Shown here: positions 20,044 to 30,992 of the stretch, piece by piece
Numbering within the stretch: the first letter of the stretch is position 1
How the letters are laid out: the number at the start of each line of letters is the position of its first letter
Assembly (NCBI GenBank): GCA_047967505.1
Contig: CM106541.1
Direction: 5' to 3' (one strand)
DNA: 64,000 bases
Source: Dipteris shenzhenensis
Lineage: Eukaryota > Polypodiophyta > Polypodiopsida > Gleicheniales
Notes under the pieces: model-generated
What the model saw: the letters and a program-made list of their open reading frames with translations, nothing else
What the model was told of the DNA's origin: nothing
Databases searched by the model: none
Made by a program: the position numbers and the translations under genes

Positions 20044-22290
20044 ACTTTGGATGGTGAATTTATGTAGGAGATAGTGATTTTGCTTGGATCTTCCAAGTAG
20101 GCGTGAATTTCGTTTTTGCACTGCTTTGGCTAGGAACTACTCAATTTTCTACAGGAGGTAGGGAAGGAGTGATCTCCATGTGTGGGAAGATGTGCTCTGG
20201 TTGGCTTGGTGCTTGTTTGGATGGGTGATTGTCAATTTGTTGGCGAAATTGTGGAAGGATGACATGCAAATTTTTGTGAGTGTCTGGAAGGCATTTTTCT
20301 CGGGTAGGAGACGCATTTTGATTGGGAGAAGAGGTTGAGGGTAGAGTTTTTGGTTGGAAAGCTTTGGGGTGTAGTAGCATGCAGGCATCGACCTTGAGAG
20401 AGAGGGAAATCTCCATTAGATTGAGGTGAGATGGCGAAAAGCAACCTTGCTTTTTGCAAGGTAACCCTAAAAGCAAGCAACTAGATTTGGATGCCTTGCT
20501 TTTTCAAGCGCTAGGACATCAATTAGAACTAAAACCCCACGAATCCTTCTTCAACTAAGGCGTACTTTGTTAGATGGCACTCATCTCCAGTTTTGCTAGT
20601 TCCTAGGTGGCTCTGGGGCTTGAGTCCAAGCTTGCAATTTCCTCTCTACCTCCTACCATCCCACAACTCCTATCCCGCAATCCCCTCCCTCCTTTGTCTT
20701 CATCTACTGGGCTGCTCAGATTCTCTTTTGTGCTGGCTATTGGATTCGGGATAAGTACAGGCTGTTTCATCAGAAAGGCTTGGGAAATCAGCTGATTCCT
20801 CAAGGTTTTGACCAGCCCAGCCATTGTTTGGGCAACCTACACTTGGTTCGTTGGATCACTTTGCTCCATCAACTCGTGTTCATTTATGATGATACCATGC
20901 AAAGTGATTGGCCTCCTTCACGTTGCGCACGCGCATTTATGATGATACCATGGCCTTGACCAAGAAGTTAACCACACCCGAGACCTAGGGCAAGAATAAG
21001 AGAAAGCTCTTTAATGCAACTTCTAGCATGGGAGAAGTGAAATCTTCGGATTCTCCTTCTTAGAAGAAACAGAAATTGGCTAAGGGTAGTAAGTAGCGCT
21101 TCCTTTGTTCGATTCAACTTTGGAAGGAAGGACGATGCGTTATTTGTGAGAAGCATAGGCATACTTAGGTTGATTGCCTGCGAAGCCTCACAAGGGCCTC
21201 TATCGAAGCTCAAAGGACCACCTACGAAGTCAAAGACAGCTACTTAGACTACTATGGCAGGTATTTTCATCAATGTCCTCACATGCTCTTATTCTTGTGA
21301 TTGTTTTATTAATAATCTCCTCATTATCTCTACCGGGCTTATGGAGAGATCCAAAGGACACTGATTCATCTTCTCTTTAACTAGGGTAGTTCTCACAATT
21401 TTGTTAATCACAAACTTGTGTAGAAGCTACAGTTAACTATGACGCCTAGTGATCACACGTACGAGGTACAGCTTCCAACTAGGGAGCAGTTTAGGATCGC
21501 AAGGTTGATCGCCTTCTCAAGCCTATGAGGATACTTTGGAGTGCTATGTTATACACTTGGATCATGTAGACTTGTTGTTGGTCATTGAATGGTTTAAAAC
21601 CCATGATGTCCAATTTGGTTGGAATCACATACTCTTTCTCTTTTGCATGAGGACACCCACCTCATGATACAGTGTGATGATATACATCCCTCCGAGGGCC
21701 CTACTGTAAATGCGATTCAAGTTCGGAATATATTATAAACAACTTGTTATGATGTGTTTCAATCTGTTTTGATTCCATTTTCTTCATTTGTTGTATCTGT
21801 GTCTGATACCAATGATTTAAGTGGGGTTGAATATATTGAATTAAAGAAGTTGTTGAACGGTTTCAATGATGTATTTCCCGAGCAACTGTCGGTAGGCTTG
21901 CCTCCAAAACGAGCAATAGAGCATTGCATTGATTTAGTCTCGAATGCTGAGCCTATAAGTATATCACCTTATAGGATGAGTTAATTAGAGGAGGAGCAGT
22001 TAGCTCACCAACTTTAAGAATATTTAAAGTTGGGATATATATGCCCGAGCTAATCACCTAGGGTGCTCCCGTTCTTTTGAGGAAGAAGGATGGTTCATGG
22101 AAAAAGTGTGTGGATTATAAAAGATTGAATAAAGTCATGGTTAAGGATAAGTATCCTCTTTCTCGTGCTATGACTTAATTGACAAATTAACTGGTATGCA
22201 AATCAATCAATCTTAGTGAAATACTTCGCTCCAGATTCGTATTTATGTAAAACATATTTACAGGACTGGCTTTTTGACTAAGGTGAGCTG
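20044..22290 (+). pseudogene. Gypsy-B1 body: decayed gag, zinc knuckle, pre-RT and RT start
   Basis: Decayed copy of the family also present at 48.3-61.6 kb. Aligned blocks include the leader near 20490-20700 (compare 48300-48450), gag end near 20930-21060 (TKKLT-type residues), and a zinc knuckle CVICEKHRHT-stop-VDC near 21135 with a stop inside. At 21754-21984 the pre-RT block reads LLNGFNDVFPEQLSVGLPPKRAIEH. The RT start ([19 protein letters not shown]) lies near 22080-22130. A deletion joins the next RT segment (QIRIY-like) near 22230, and the copy stops at about 22290. The catalytic Asp pair is absent. Confidence 0.8.
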
Positions 22291-23240
22291 CACCCACGCG
22301 TAATCGAGCGCCCCCAAACTCAGCCCGCCCCTTCTGCCTTCCCCACTCCGCTCTTGTTGTCGTGAGCTCGAAAGAGCCACCTGATTCCCGCCATCGCGAG
22401 CCTGGAGAAGCTGTGTCGCCACGCGCGTTCGTCTACAAGGGGGCGAGTAGAGCTCACGGCCCCTTCGTAGCTTCTAGCCACAGTCACTCTGTTTTCTCAG
22501 TCCGACTCTAGGGGCTGGCTACAGCCAGGCTCGGACGCCCTTTCAGGCCCCTCTCCAACACTCGTGCGCACCATTATTCGAACGACCAGCCAGTCTTCCT
22601 CTTTGCATTCTTCTAGCGTCCCATCCTCCACCGCTTGTGCACTGGGACTGGCGTAAGTTTTCGTCTAGCTGCCGCATCATCGTGTCCTGCTCTGACGTAG
22701 CCGCAGCAGAGCGAAGTTCACCATCATTCGCTCGACCAGCCCTCAGCTTCCCTGATGTATTGTGTGCTCCTCATTCTCATAGTTTATCCTACATGAGCCT
22801 CTTGCATCGAGACTGGCGAAGAAGAGACCAGCCAGCCAACCCTTTTCGAACTCATTGCCAGTCACATCAAGCTCAGATTGTTGAAGGCCGAGCCCCACGT
22901 GGATCAACAGCTCTTCTGTATTCTCCATTCTCATCCTTGATTGTGAGCTTGAGCTTGTTTGTACAAGCACCTCGGATGGGCTCGCTTTCAACCTCCCTCT
23001 ACTGAACCACCTCCGAGCGTCTCCTATTCAAGGTTCAGCTAGGTCCTTTCCGGGAGGAGACGCGGTTGTGTCAATCTTGGCGGGCTTTTCCTCTCCTTCC
23101 CCTTTCCTCATGGGCGCTTCCTTCCTCCTCTCTTCACCCTCTTCTTCCATACACCCACCTTTCAGTTGGAGGTGCAATTTATTGCTTATCCGAGTGATAC
23201 GATTCTTTTGTAGCGACCTTTGGTCTAGCCAGAGGGGCGC
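22290..23240 (+). other. GC-rich 5' region of a LINE, no gene
   Basis: This GC-rich kilobase separates the broken Gypsy-B1 from a LINE-type ORF1. It has loosely repeated segments (for example two similar stretches with CGACCAGCC and CCTCTTGCA-like words). Frames here have no recognisable domain. By position it could be a LINE 5' UTR. Confidence 0.35.
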
Positions 23241-23241
23241 T

Positions 23242-23751
23242 ATGGCAGCACCCTCAATCCCCACAATTGTCAAAGTGCGTCTTTCACCGATAGATTAGCA
23301 AAAGGTAGAGCATGCAATGAATCTTCATCACGACAAGGCAGTGACAGGCAGGATCGTTGGCCTCAATCCTTCGAGGAGACAGATCAGGGATTGGATCGAG
23401 GCCAGCCTGGCACTAAATGGTGACCACATTCAGGAGGTCACTATCTATGGACGCAGAGTTTTCCTCCTACAACTTGGCTCCCTGGATATCGTTCTGGCTC
23501 TCGTGGAGAGTAGCCCTATTCTCATGGGCCCTCACTTGGTGTATCTCATCCCTTGGTACCATGGATTCACGATGGAGAACATGGACTCGACTCATCATGT
23601 CCCCCGTTTTCTTGTGACGCTCCGCTTTCCAAGACTTCCAAAGGAGTACAAGTCCATCCTCCCTTCCATAGGGCGGGCCTTCGACACAGTTTATGACTCT
23701 GAGATGAATGAGAATCAAGATCTTGGAAAAAGTGTTATGACTCTGAGATGA
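23242..23751 (+). pseudogene. LINE ORF1-like protein, DUF4283-type N-terminus
   Basis: From MAAPSIPTIVKVRL (ATG at 23242) a TAG near 23296-23298 is followed by the same frame to 23751: GRIVGLNPSRRQIRDWIEAS, FLLQLGSLDIVLALVE, GPHLVYLIPWYHGF, VTLRFPRLPKEY. The pattern of a small beta-rich domain with W-x-P-like core and G-P-x-x-V resembles the N-terminal domain of plant LINE ORF1 proteins (DUF4283), which precedes CCHC knuckles. No knuckle is seen before the frame ends. Identification is by pattern only. Confidence 0.4.
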
Positions 23752-23768
23752 ATGAGAATCAAGATCTT
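23691..23768. repeat. 34-bp direct repeat, 44-bp period
   Basis: TTATGACTCTGAGATGAATG and the following 14 bases occur at 23691-23724 and again at 23735-23768. The second copy lies just past the end of the ORF1-like frame. Confidence 0.9.
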
Positions 23769-24017
23769 CAACGAGATTTTGAATAATGCTTGCTCAACCC
23801 TTAGGTGAGAATTGAATAATTGAACCATTTGGTTTACTCGGAGGATTCTAAACTTACACTTCTCAATTTACCTTTCGTGATTATGATGAGCATTCCAATA
23901 TCGTTATAGATACTACTTTTGAAATGTGATTTTGGATGAGGAGTATACTCAAAGAATCATTGATTAGTCTTCCTCTTGGACTTATGCTAGCGTAAATTTA
24001 TTGTATATGGGGGAGAA

Positions 24018-24429
24018 TGTTATGTTGGATTTATATGCTTCTCATAGTGAGTGAGGTCTCCTTTGTGGCTATTCCCATCCTTATTCAGGTGAGGATAGGC
24101 TATATTAGGAGGCCTTTTCAAGGCTGTTGTGGGGTTTGTTTGGTCGAGCCTCTAGGCAAGCCTTTTATGAAAGGTCAGGTCAATCAACTAGCCTGGTCAG
24201 TTGATTGGCCCTGGGATCATAGCTAACTGATTGGCCCTGGTTGGCCCAATAGGTAGGTTATATATAGCCCTGCCCACTCTTGAGTCCTCTTCACAATCTC
24301 TCTTCTAGAGCATGCTCTCCTTCTCTGCTGGTGTATTCCCCTACTATATATATTTTTTCCATTGCCTCTTTCTTGTGTCGATTCTCTCTCCCTCTCATGT
24401 ATGCTTCCACATTGCACTCCACTCTTACA
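24018..24429 (+). repeat. Gypsy-C LTR
   Basis: 412-bp LTR starting TGTTATGTTGG and ending CACTCTTACA. It is preceded by a purine tract (ATGGGGGAGAA) and followed by a primer site, so it has both 3'-LTR-like and 5'-LTR-like flanks, as in tandem elements sharing an LTR. A TATATATA stretch lies at about 24341. I found no second copy in the window. Confidence 0.75.
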
Positions 24430-24439
24430 TGGTATCAGA
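24430..24439 (+). other. Gypsy-C primer binding site
   Basis: TGGTATCAGA follows the LTR end directly, matching the first ten bases of the usual initiator tRNA-Met primer site. Confidence 0.7.
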
Positions 24440-24562
24440 TTTCTAGGTAAGCTAGGGACTAATGGAGGGTTGAGTTTCTATGCACTTTTTGAGGGCTTTT
24501 GCAACCAGATCTAGAGTTGAGGCACTATTTCTGAAGCAACTACCATGCCTTAGCGGTTGCGG

Positions 24563-25159
24563 ATCCAAGTTCTGCAATTACTCAAGAATACAAATCCACG
24601 ACCATATCCAAGAGCACCAAATCCAGCTCCTCCGACAGTTCCAATACAATAACTTCAAACCAAGGAAGTGGATTCGCCATTCGAGTATGAAGCTGAGTAT
24701 CCAGTGTACTATGTGGAAGGCATAGAAGGTTTAATACCAGTCTATGCAAAATCAAGTTCGGCCCAACACATATCAAGATGCCACAGGTGTGAAAAGAATC
24801 ACTAGATCACAGAGTGCCCTCATTGCGGTAGCCCTGCTACTTTCCAACCACTCTATAGAGATTGTGGCATTGGCCATGCCTGTATGGATCAAAAAGAGCC
24901 CACCAAGGACCCTAATGTTCCAATTCAATCAAGACAACCTCTTCAAAAGAAAACACAAGTGCCTCTACCTCCACTAAGCAATGAGCAGCCAAGCTCATCC
25001 ACATTATCTCCCAAGCCTCAAATAAAAGAAGCTCCATATCCTGATGCAGAAATGGAGAAGGCTCTATTTCAGGCACTTCAACAATGGGTGCAAAAGGAGC
25101 AAGCTCAATTTGAAGCTGAGAAGCAAGCACAAGATCCAATCGGCCTCACCAAGTATTGA
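24563..25159 (+). pseudogene. Gypsy-C gag C-terminal part with multi-cysteine region
   Basis: The frame contains FEYEAEYPVYYVEGIEGLIP, then a Cys/His-rich segment: CHRC, a TAG near 24801, ECPHCGSPATF, and CGIGHACMDQKE. This is not a standard CCHC knuckle; it looks like two short zinc-binding units. A Pro/Gln-rich tail follows with a helical stretch ALFQALQQWVQKEQAQFE. TAA near 24650 and the TAG are the only stops. It lies between the primer site and protease, so gag is the natural assignment. Confidence 0.55.
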
Positions 25160-25425
25160 CACTGTACCTGAGCCTCTGTTCTAGTAAAAAAATCCACACC
25201 ATAATGTACTGCCACGCCAACTTGAAGGAGCCGCACTTTCTAGCATGCTAAGTTGCCTTGTGTCAATTCCCATTGGAATCCTCTATGGAATTGTCTCAAT
25301 ATTTGGGAGAGTTTCAAAGGATGTATTGAACTAGCGCATCCCCCTCCACCTATGGAAGACATAGAAGATATCCCTGTGCGGATGGGTGAGAGAGATGACA
25401 TATCCCCAAGAAATCCTATCAAATC

Positions 25426-25824
25426 TTGCTGGGATGTCCTTGGTTGCGTGAAGCATCAGACCTCCATGATTGGGGAACTGATAGATTGACAATCCAAAAT
25501 CGCGACACCGCAGTAAGTGTCAATGTGGGGACAGGAGCAATAAAACCAATTCTGCCTAGAGCGTTGGATGAAAACTCTTCAACGACGATCTCAAGCAAAT
25601 CAACTCCCCTGCAACAGCATGCCATAGCGGGCGATACACAAAGCAATGTCAATAATTGGATACAAGCATTGTCAACCATTGACAACTGCCATTCACTAGA
25701 CCCCATCTTCTCACAGATTGATGCTAAGGTCATGCAAGTAGATCCTCCACTCACACATGAAGAACCAATCAATCTAGAGGTGCCATTCTTTATGGTCGAT
25801 CTTGAATGGGATCCACTCCAATAA
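25426..25824 (+). pseudogene. Gypsy-C protease C-terminus and spacer
   Basis: The frame opens with DVLGCPWLREASDLHDWGTD, matching the conserved end of gypsy retropepsins (D-x-L-G-x-P-W-L). The active-site Asp would lie upstream in another frame and was not found. The rest (TISSKSTPLQQHAIAG and on) is an unconserved linker towards RT. Confidence 0.55.
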
Positions 25825-26049
25825 GGACTCAAATTTTCCTTGGGACCTTGAAACTAAGGCAAAGAATGCTCAATTTTGAAGATCATGTCTTTGCCAATGA
25901 CACAGCCATTCTGCATGCTTCCCAAAGTTGAAACTCCAAAGTTGAATAATAGCAGAAGATCCCATAAGAAAGCTGAAGGAGGATATCACCGCAAAGCCAA
26001 GGCCAAACACTTCAATGAGTTCGAGTGAGTCCAAACTAGGATCGCGAAA

Positions 26050-26670
26050 TTGTATCTTACTAAGCCAACTCCCTCAAAATCTGAGCCACCTCCTCTTGAA
26101 TGGTCCCTTAATGGACTTGAAGGAGTATGCACAGCAAATGAACCCTTACTTGGGAATGTTTTGCTCGTGGAAAAGTTACCCCACACTTCCCAACGTAAGA
26201 AGTTTCGAAAGTATAAGCCACATGTGTGGATGAAGCTTGATAAAGAGACTTCACAAAAAGAAAGTCCCCAAGAGCCTCAAAAATTGATTAATGATACTAT
26301 GCCACCCAGTACCCATAGCACATGTCAGGCTAGTTTAGAGGTTGATCTTCAAGAAGTGCCAAAGTACTTCAAGAACTACACAAGTGGTAGTGTCCCCATA
26401 GCAATGCCAAGACCAATAAGAGAATCTGAAGTTCAAGAAACCCATAGCATTGGAGAGACTCCAATCTATGAGGGACCAGAAAAAACTCACACAATAAACC
26501 TCGCCCTTGAAGGGGAGGAAGAAAAATTGGTATTCATTGGGAAACAGCTTATACAGGAAGATGAAACAAAACTCAAAGCACTCCTAATGGAATACCGAGA
26601 CTGCCTAGCATGGTCATACAAGGAAATGAAAGGAATTCACCAGAAGTGGCAGTACATACGATACCTATAA
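26050..26670 (+). pseudogene. Gypsy-C pre-RT linker
   Basis: An open frame of 206 codons whose C-terminus (IQEDETKLKALLMEYRDCLAW, SYKEMKGI) is the conserved block just before gypsy RT. The frame shifts shortly after, and RT resumes at 26719 in another frame. Confidence 0.7.
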
Positions 26671-26718
26671 GGGAAGATGCCCACCCTAAGGTTTTGAACA
26701 GATCCAAAATATGGCACC

Positions 26719-27548
26719 ATGGTCTATGACGACCTAGAAAAACTCTTGGATGTCGGATTCATCTATGAGATAGAGCACACTAATTGGGTTTCACCCATCG
26801 TCATCATGCCTAAAAGTAACAAGAAGCTAAGAATATGTGTTAACTTAAAGAATGTGAATGCCACCACAATCAAGAATCACTATCCCCTACCCTTAACAGA
26901 AACAATATTGGAAAAGGTGGTTGGATTAGAGATATACAGCTTCTTGGATGGCTTTAGTGGCTATAACCAAGTGCAAATTGCTTCGGTAGACCAATCAAAA
27001 ACAGCATTTGCTACAAAATGGGGTATATTTGCCTATAGAGTCATGCCATTCGGCATTTGTAATGCCCAGCCACATTCCAGAGATTCATGTTCACAACTTT
27101 CAAGTCCTTTCTGAATAAGTTTCCACAGGTGTTCTTGGTGGATGATTTGTGCATCCACTTGAACAAAAAATACCACTTCAAATGTCTTGAAGCAGTTCTA
27201 ATCAAATGCAAGGAGTATGGCATCTCCCTAAATCCAACAAAATGCCAGTTCATGGTCACCCACGGACTTGTTTTGGGACACATTCTTTCTCAACATGGGA
27301 TTGCAACTGACATGGACAAAATTAAAATCATGGAATTGCCTCCTAAAAATTCCAAAGACATACAGGTCTTTATGGGACATGCTGGCTATTATAGAAGATT
27401 TATCTTGCAGTATGCCATGATAGCCATACCACTTTACAAATTATTAGTGGATATCTTATGGATAGAAGAGTGCAACCAAGCCTTTGAGCTTTTAAAGTGG
27501 CGCCTTTATCATAGCACCCATCCTTATATCTACCAATTGGGATATTGA
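26719..27548 (+). pseudogene. Gypsy-C reverse transcriptase
   Basis: Ty3/gypsy RT of non-chromovirus type. Motifs: WVSPIVIMPKSNKKLRICV, NYPLPLT-like HYPLPLTETILEKV, first catalytic Asp in SFLDGFSGYNQVQI, WGIFAYRVMPFGICNA, then after a single-base deletion near 27065, FLVDDLCIHL with the catalytic Asp pair, SLNPTKCQFMV, and QVFMGHAGYYRRFI. DGxSGYNQ and WGxFAYxVMPFG are typical of the Athila/Tat side of plant gypsy elements, unlike Gypsy-A and Gypsy-B. Nearly intact, with one frameshift. Confidence 0.88.
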
Positions 27549-28045
27549 TTTTCAAGTTCATATTGATAGATCCAAGTTTGCAATTGGGAGTGTGCTTTGT
27601 CTACCTAGTGTGAACATAAGAAATTGACCCATTCTACTTTGCCAGGAGGCAGTTGATCAAGCGAGCGATGTCGAGCAAGCAAGACCAAATAAGCGAGCGA
27701 GAAAAAGCGAGCAAAGCAGAAATGCTTGGGCTACAAACACATAATCTCATTGTATGTATGTATGTAATCATTAATAAGTATTTATGGTGCTTTCTCAACA
27801 TTGAACATGATTATAACATAATATTGCAAGTGCTCATTATTAGTAATCGTGTTCTACATTCTATGAGATGTGCTTAAATAGAAATGGTTTGGCTATCAAC
27901 AATAGGTACTATATAGTTGAAATGGAATAGAAAACATTTGATTGTTTTTGTCCCAATATATATAGAGAGAGTTCTAACATGCTCTTATTATTACAAAGGG
28001 CCTTGCCCTAAATCTGGTGCAAGAAACTGGCAAAAATTCCATTAA
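27549..28045 (+). pseudogene. Gypsy-C RNase H start, then unrelated sequence
   Basis: Directly after RT, FQVHIDRSKFAIGSVLC resembles the start of gypsy RNase H; it breaks off near 27650. From there to 28045 is sequence with no recognised coding content, including an AGCGAGC-rich stretch near 27660-27715. Confidence 0.55.
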
Positions 28046-28317
28046 ATTCACATTTTGATGCATGAAATCTTACTAAATGTTACAAAATGTCATGATAATC
28101 ATCTAAATGGTGCAAAAGGTCAATAAACTAAATCATGCCTTGCCATTCATTTTGATATGTAACATGACCCTGTTTGGATTTGTAAATCAAAAGATACAGG
28201 ACATCGAAATTCTCATCTTTTGGCCCAAAAGAGGGAGTGCGTTAACGCACTGCCTGTTTTGGCTTGAATATGACCTTTTGTACCATTTAGTAAGATTTCA
28301 TGCATCAAAATGTGTAT
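28046..28317. mobile_element. MITE-like element with long terminal inverted repeats
   Basis: About 45-50 bp at the left end (ATTCACATTTTGATGCATGA onwards) is the inverted complement of the right end (ending TGCATCAAAATGTGTAT), with few mismatches. TTAA flanks both sides (28042-28045 and 28318-28321). Total length is 272 bp with no coding capacity. TTAA is the piggyBac target, but a shorter TA or TWA duplication is equally possible. It lies inside Gypsy-C between RNase H and integrase. Confidence 0.75.
28236..28251. repeat. 16-bp perfect palindrome
   Basis: AGTGCGTTAACGCACT is a perfect palindrome near the centre of the MITE-like element, which would cap a hairpin formed by its arms. Confidence 0.8.
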
Positions 28318-28379
28318 TTAATCCCAAGGGAATGGTAATCCATAGAAAAAGCACACCCTAGTACCCCCAAGGGAATGGA

Positions 28380-28925
28380 TAGGCCAAATCCACCAACAAA
28401 ATATTATGCATTATCCTCACCAAGGTAGTAGAACCACATCGTTCTGATTGGGCAGAGAAACTAAATGTAGCCTTATGGGCATACCGAACCACACTCAAGG
28501 TCACTACAGGGAATACACCTTTTCAATTGGTGTATGGCCTTGAAGCTATGGTCCCACTAGAATTTGTAATACCAAGCCTATGCATAGTAGTACAGAAACA
28601 CATGGGAGATCATGCATCCCTAAAAGAAAGACTATCATTAGAGAAGCATACAGAGACTAGATTAGTCACCTACCATGCCATGACAACAAAAAAACACAGA
28701 AGAAAAGGCATGGTTTTGACAGAAATCTTAAGCCAAAGACATCAAGGAAGGTGACCTGGTCTTGCTATACAATGCCAAAGTCCACAAGGGAAAACTCAAG
28801 TATCTAGGTCAAGGACCTTATCGAGTAAGAAAAATGAATCCCATCGAAGCTGTGCTGCTAGAAACATTGGATGGAGTCCAATTCAAAACAACCATAAACA
28901 GGAGCCGATTGAAGTGATACTACAT
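28380..28925 (+). pseudogene. Gypsy-C integrase C-terminal half
   Basis: Across two frames: RSDWAEKLNVALWAYRTTLK, TTGNTPFQLVYGLEAMVPLE (the usual gypsy motif TPF.LVYG.EA..P.E), then a basic region and KYLGQGPYRVRK-type residues in the last 150 bp. The catalytic core upstream is missing because of the insertion before 28380. The lineage agrees with the RT at 26.7-27.5 kb, so both belong to one element. Confidence 0.75.
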
Positions 28926-29870
28926 CAACACGCAAGCCATCACCGACAATTATGAAGTTTTGGGAACCCCAAGTCTTCAATAGTTAGCACTAGATTGTTA
29001 CACGCACACTCTTACATGCACACTCACTAGCATATGCATGCACATTCACTGGCATATGCATGTTTTTTCACATATAGGTAAATCTAATCAATTTTTGCTT
29101 AGAAATGATTGAGTCTTAGTTACCCTATGAATCCCACAAATAAGCATATAGTTAGTCCCTACCTAATCGATAGATCACGTGCACTCACACGATTTTGCAT
29201 AGGCACATAATAGATTGCATCAATAAAAGTATCCCACACTTTCATTCCATACTCTCAAAGAATGCAATGAATTCACAAGCAGGACAAGAAATGCCAAAAC
29301 TCAAGATGAATCGGCAAAAGTGTCTGCAACCTCAGCAACAACGAGACCCCCGCCAAACATCACAGCTATCTCCTAAATGCACAAATATCATGCTTGCATA
29401 GAAACTGATCTACAAGATCAATGATACGGGTGCAATCACATCAAACATGTATGCAAGATAGCAAGAAATGCCAGCCTCAACAATGAGACCTGCACCAAAC
29501 CTCTTCCCAAGAAGATTCGATAACAAAGTCCATAGCCTCAGCAACGAGATCCCCTCCAAAATTCACAGCCGTCTACCTCTCCTCAAGAGGAGATAAGCTA
29601 CCTAGAAACAGAGCAAAAATTGTATGGTGCCAAGGCTTTACAGCAGGATCGACTGGCACGCCACAAGTTCCACAACCACTAGATTACATGCATGGCATCC
29701 CAACTCCGTTAAGCCATAACTCAAGGATGGGTAATAAAATGGATCCAAGAGTATGTTGTCTCTATGCCAACATGGACTTAGGTAGCATAGAATGTGTGTG
29801 TAGAGTAGCGGCGGCAAAGCTCTGCTTGTACTTGCATAAGGCTAAGAATAATCTCTCTTAGGAATCCTCA
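28926..29870. other. Gypsy-C 3' flank, no gene
   Basis: Repeated CACTCAC/GCATATGCATG words occur near 29010-29070, otherwise no domain or LTR boundary is seen. I could not find a polypurine tract or a copy of the 24018 LTR. Confidence 0.4.
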
Positions 29871-29878
29871 ACATGCGA

Positions 29879-29999
29879 GTTCTACTTACAACTCCTACAT
29901 GCATGTTCTACATGCAAGTCCTACATGCAACATGCAACTCCTACATGCATGTTCTACATGCAACTCCTACATGCAACTTCTATATGCAAGTTCTACATG
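29879..29999. repeat. Minisatellite of CTACATGCA units
   Basis: Seven or more imperfect units of 12-14 bp built on CTCCTACATGCA and TTCTACATGCAA, alternating through the stretch. A shorter echo (CCTACATGCAGAGAG) occurs near 30024. Confidence 0.85.
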
Positions 30000-30184
30000 T
30001 AGAGAGAGAATGTGTTACAATTCCTACATGCAGAGAGAGAAGCTCTCTAACTTGTACAAATACCCCATAATGGAATGAAGCCCACACTCTTTGGGGCATT
30101 GTGTTGAGCTTTACTTTGGTATTCCAAGCAATTGTCTCCAAGTTTCCATGCTTCCTTGCACTCCATGTTCAAAAGCATGTCCTA

Positions 30185-30440
30185 ATCTTGCAACTCCTCA
30201 TCCTCCTCCTCCAACCTTGCAACCCATCCTCTCCCTCTCCTCCTCCTCCTCCTCCTCCACCCTTCTCCTCCCTCCTCCTCCCCCCCTCCTCTCCTCCCTT
30301 CTCCTCCCTCCTCCTCCCTCCTCCTCCTCCATCCTCCTCCCCTCCCCTCCCCTCTCCCCTCCTCCTCCATCTTCTCTCTCTTTCCTTCCCCCCCATGCTC
30401 TTACACCTTCTTCCTCTCCCACTCCTATGCTCCTCCTAAA
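30185..30440. repeat. TCC-rich polypyrimidine tract
   Basis: Almost pure CCT/TCC on the plus strand and purine (GGA/GAG) on the minus strand. Proline/serine or glycine/glutamate frames through it come only from composition. Such tracts can form triplex DNA. Confidence 0.9.
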
Positions 30441-30691
30441 CCCTTAGTCGCTTAACCCTTGACCTCTATGATCTACGAGGGAGGTGAGTTCCACCATGTA
30501 CTCTACCCTGAACCTTGGATCCTCCTTCTAACCCTTAAACCTCTCCTAAACCCTGGAACCTACTTCTAAACCTTGGAACCTCCTTTTGAACCTTGAACCT
30601 CCCTCTAACCCTCAAACTCCTCCTAAACCCTTCAACCCCCAATGAAGGCAAAAGCCTTCATTACCCCAATCATGATGATGCACGCCCCTTT

Positions 30692-30747
30692 CACACATGC
30701 ATGCACTATGTTTGCTTACCACACATGCATGCACTATGTTTGCTTAC
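30692..30747. repeat. 28-bp exact tandem duplication
   Basis: Two identical adjacent units starting CACACATGCATGCACTATG, at 30692-30719 and 30720-30747. Confidence 0.9.
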
Positions 30748-30992
30748 CACACTTAAGCCCACGTCTCTCACTGGAATACGACCTGAGGTCCTAAGCTAGA
30801 CTTATACTACAAACGACCACACCGATATATCTATAGGTGACAAAAAGCCTCGGAACCCTGCATACTGAGAATACCTTGCTCTTTCTACAAAAGTTGTGGA
30901 AAAGAGCCAACAGTCTTCAGGTCCTACACCATTTGGATCACTTTTTTCCTATCGGATCCTTATAAGCAAAATTCTTTGCCTTCTTAAACTGG

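Noticed and set aside
20141-20476. Minus-strand frames in the Gypsy-B1 leader
   Set aside because: Overlapping frames without motifs, in a leader matching a retroelement of opposite sense.
30091-30447. Proline/serine-rich frames on the plus strand and Gly/Glu-rich frames on the minus strand
   Set aside because: They come from the TCC repeat composition; three frames are open at once.
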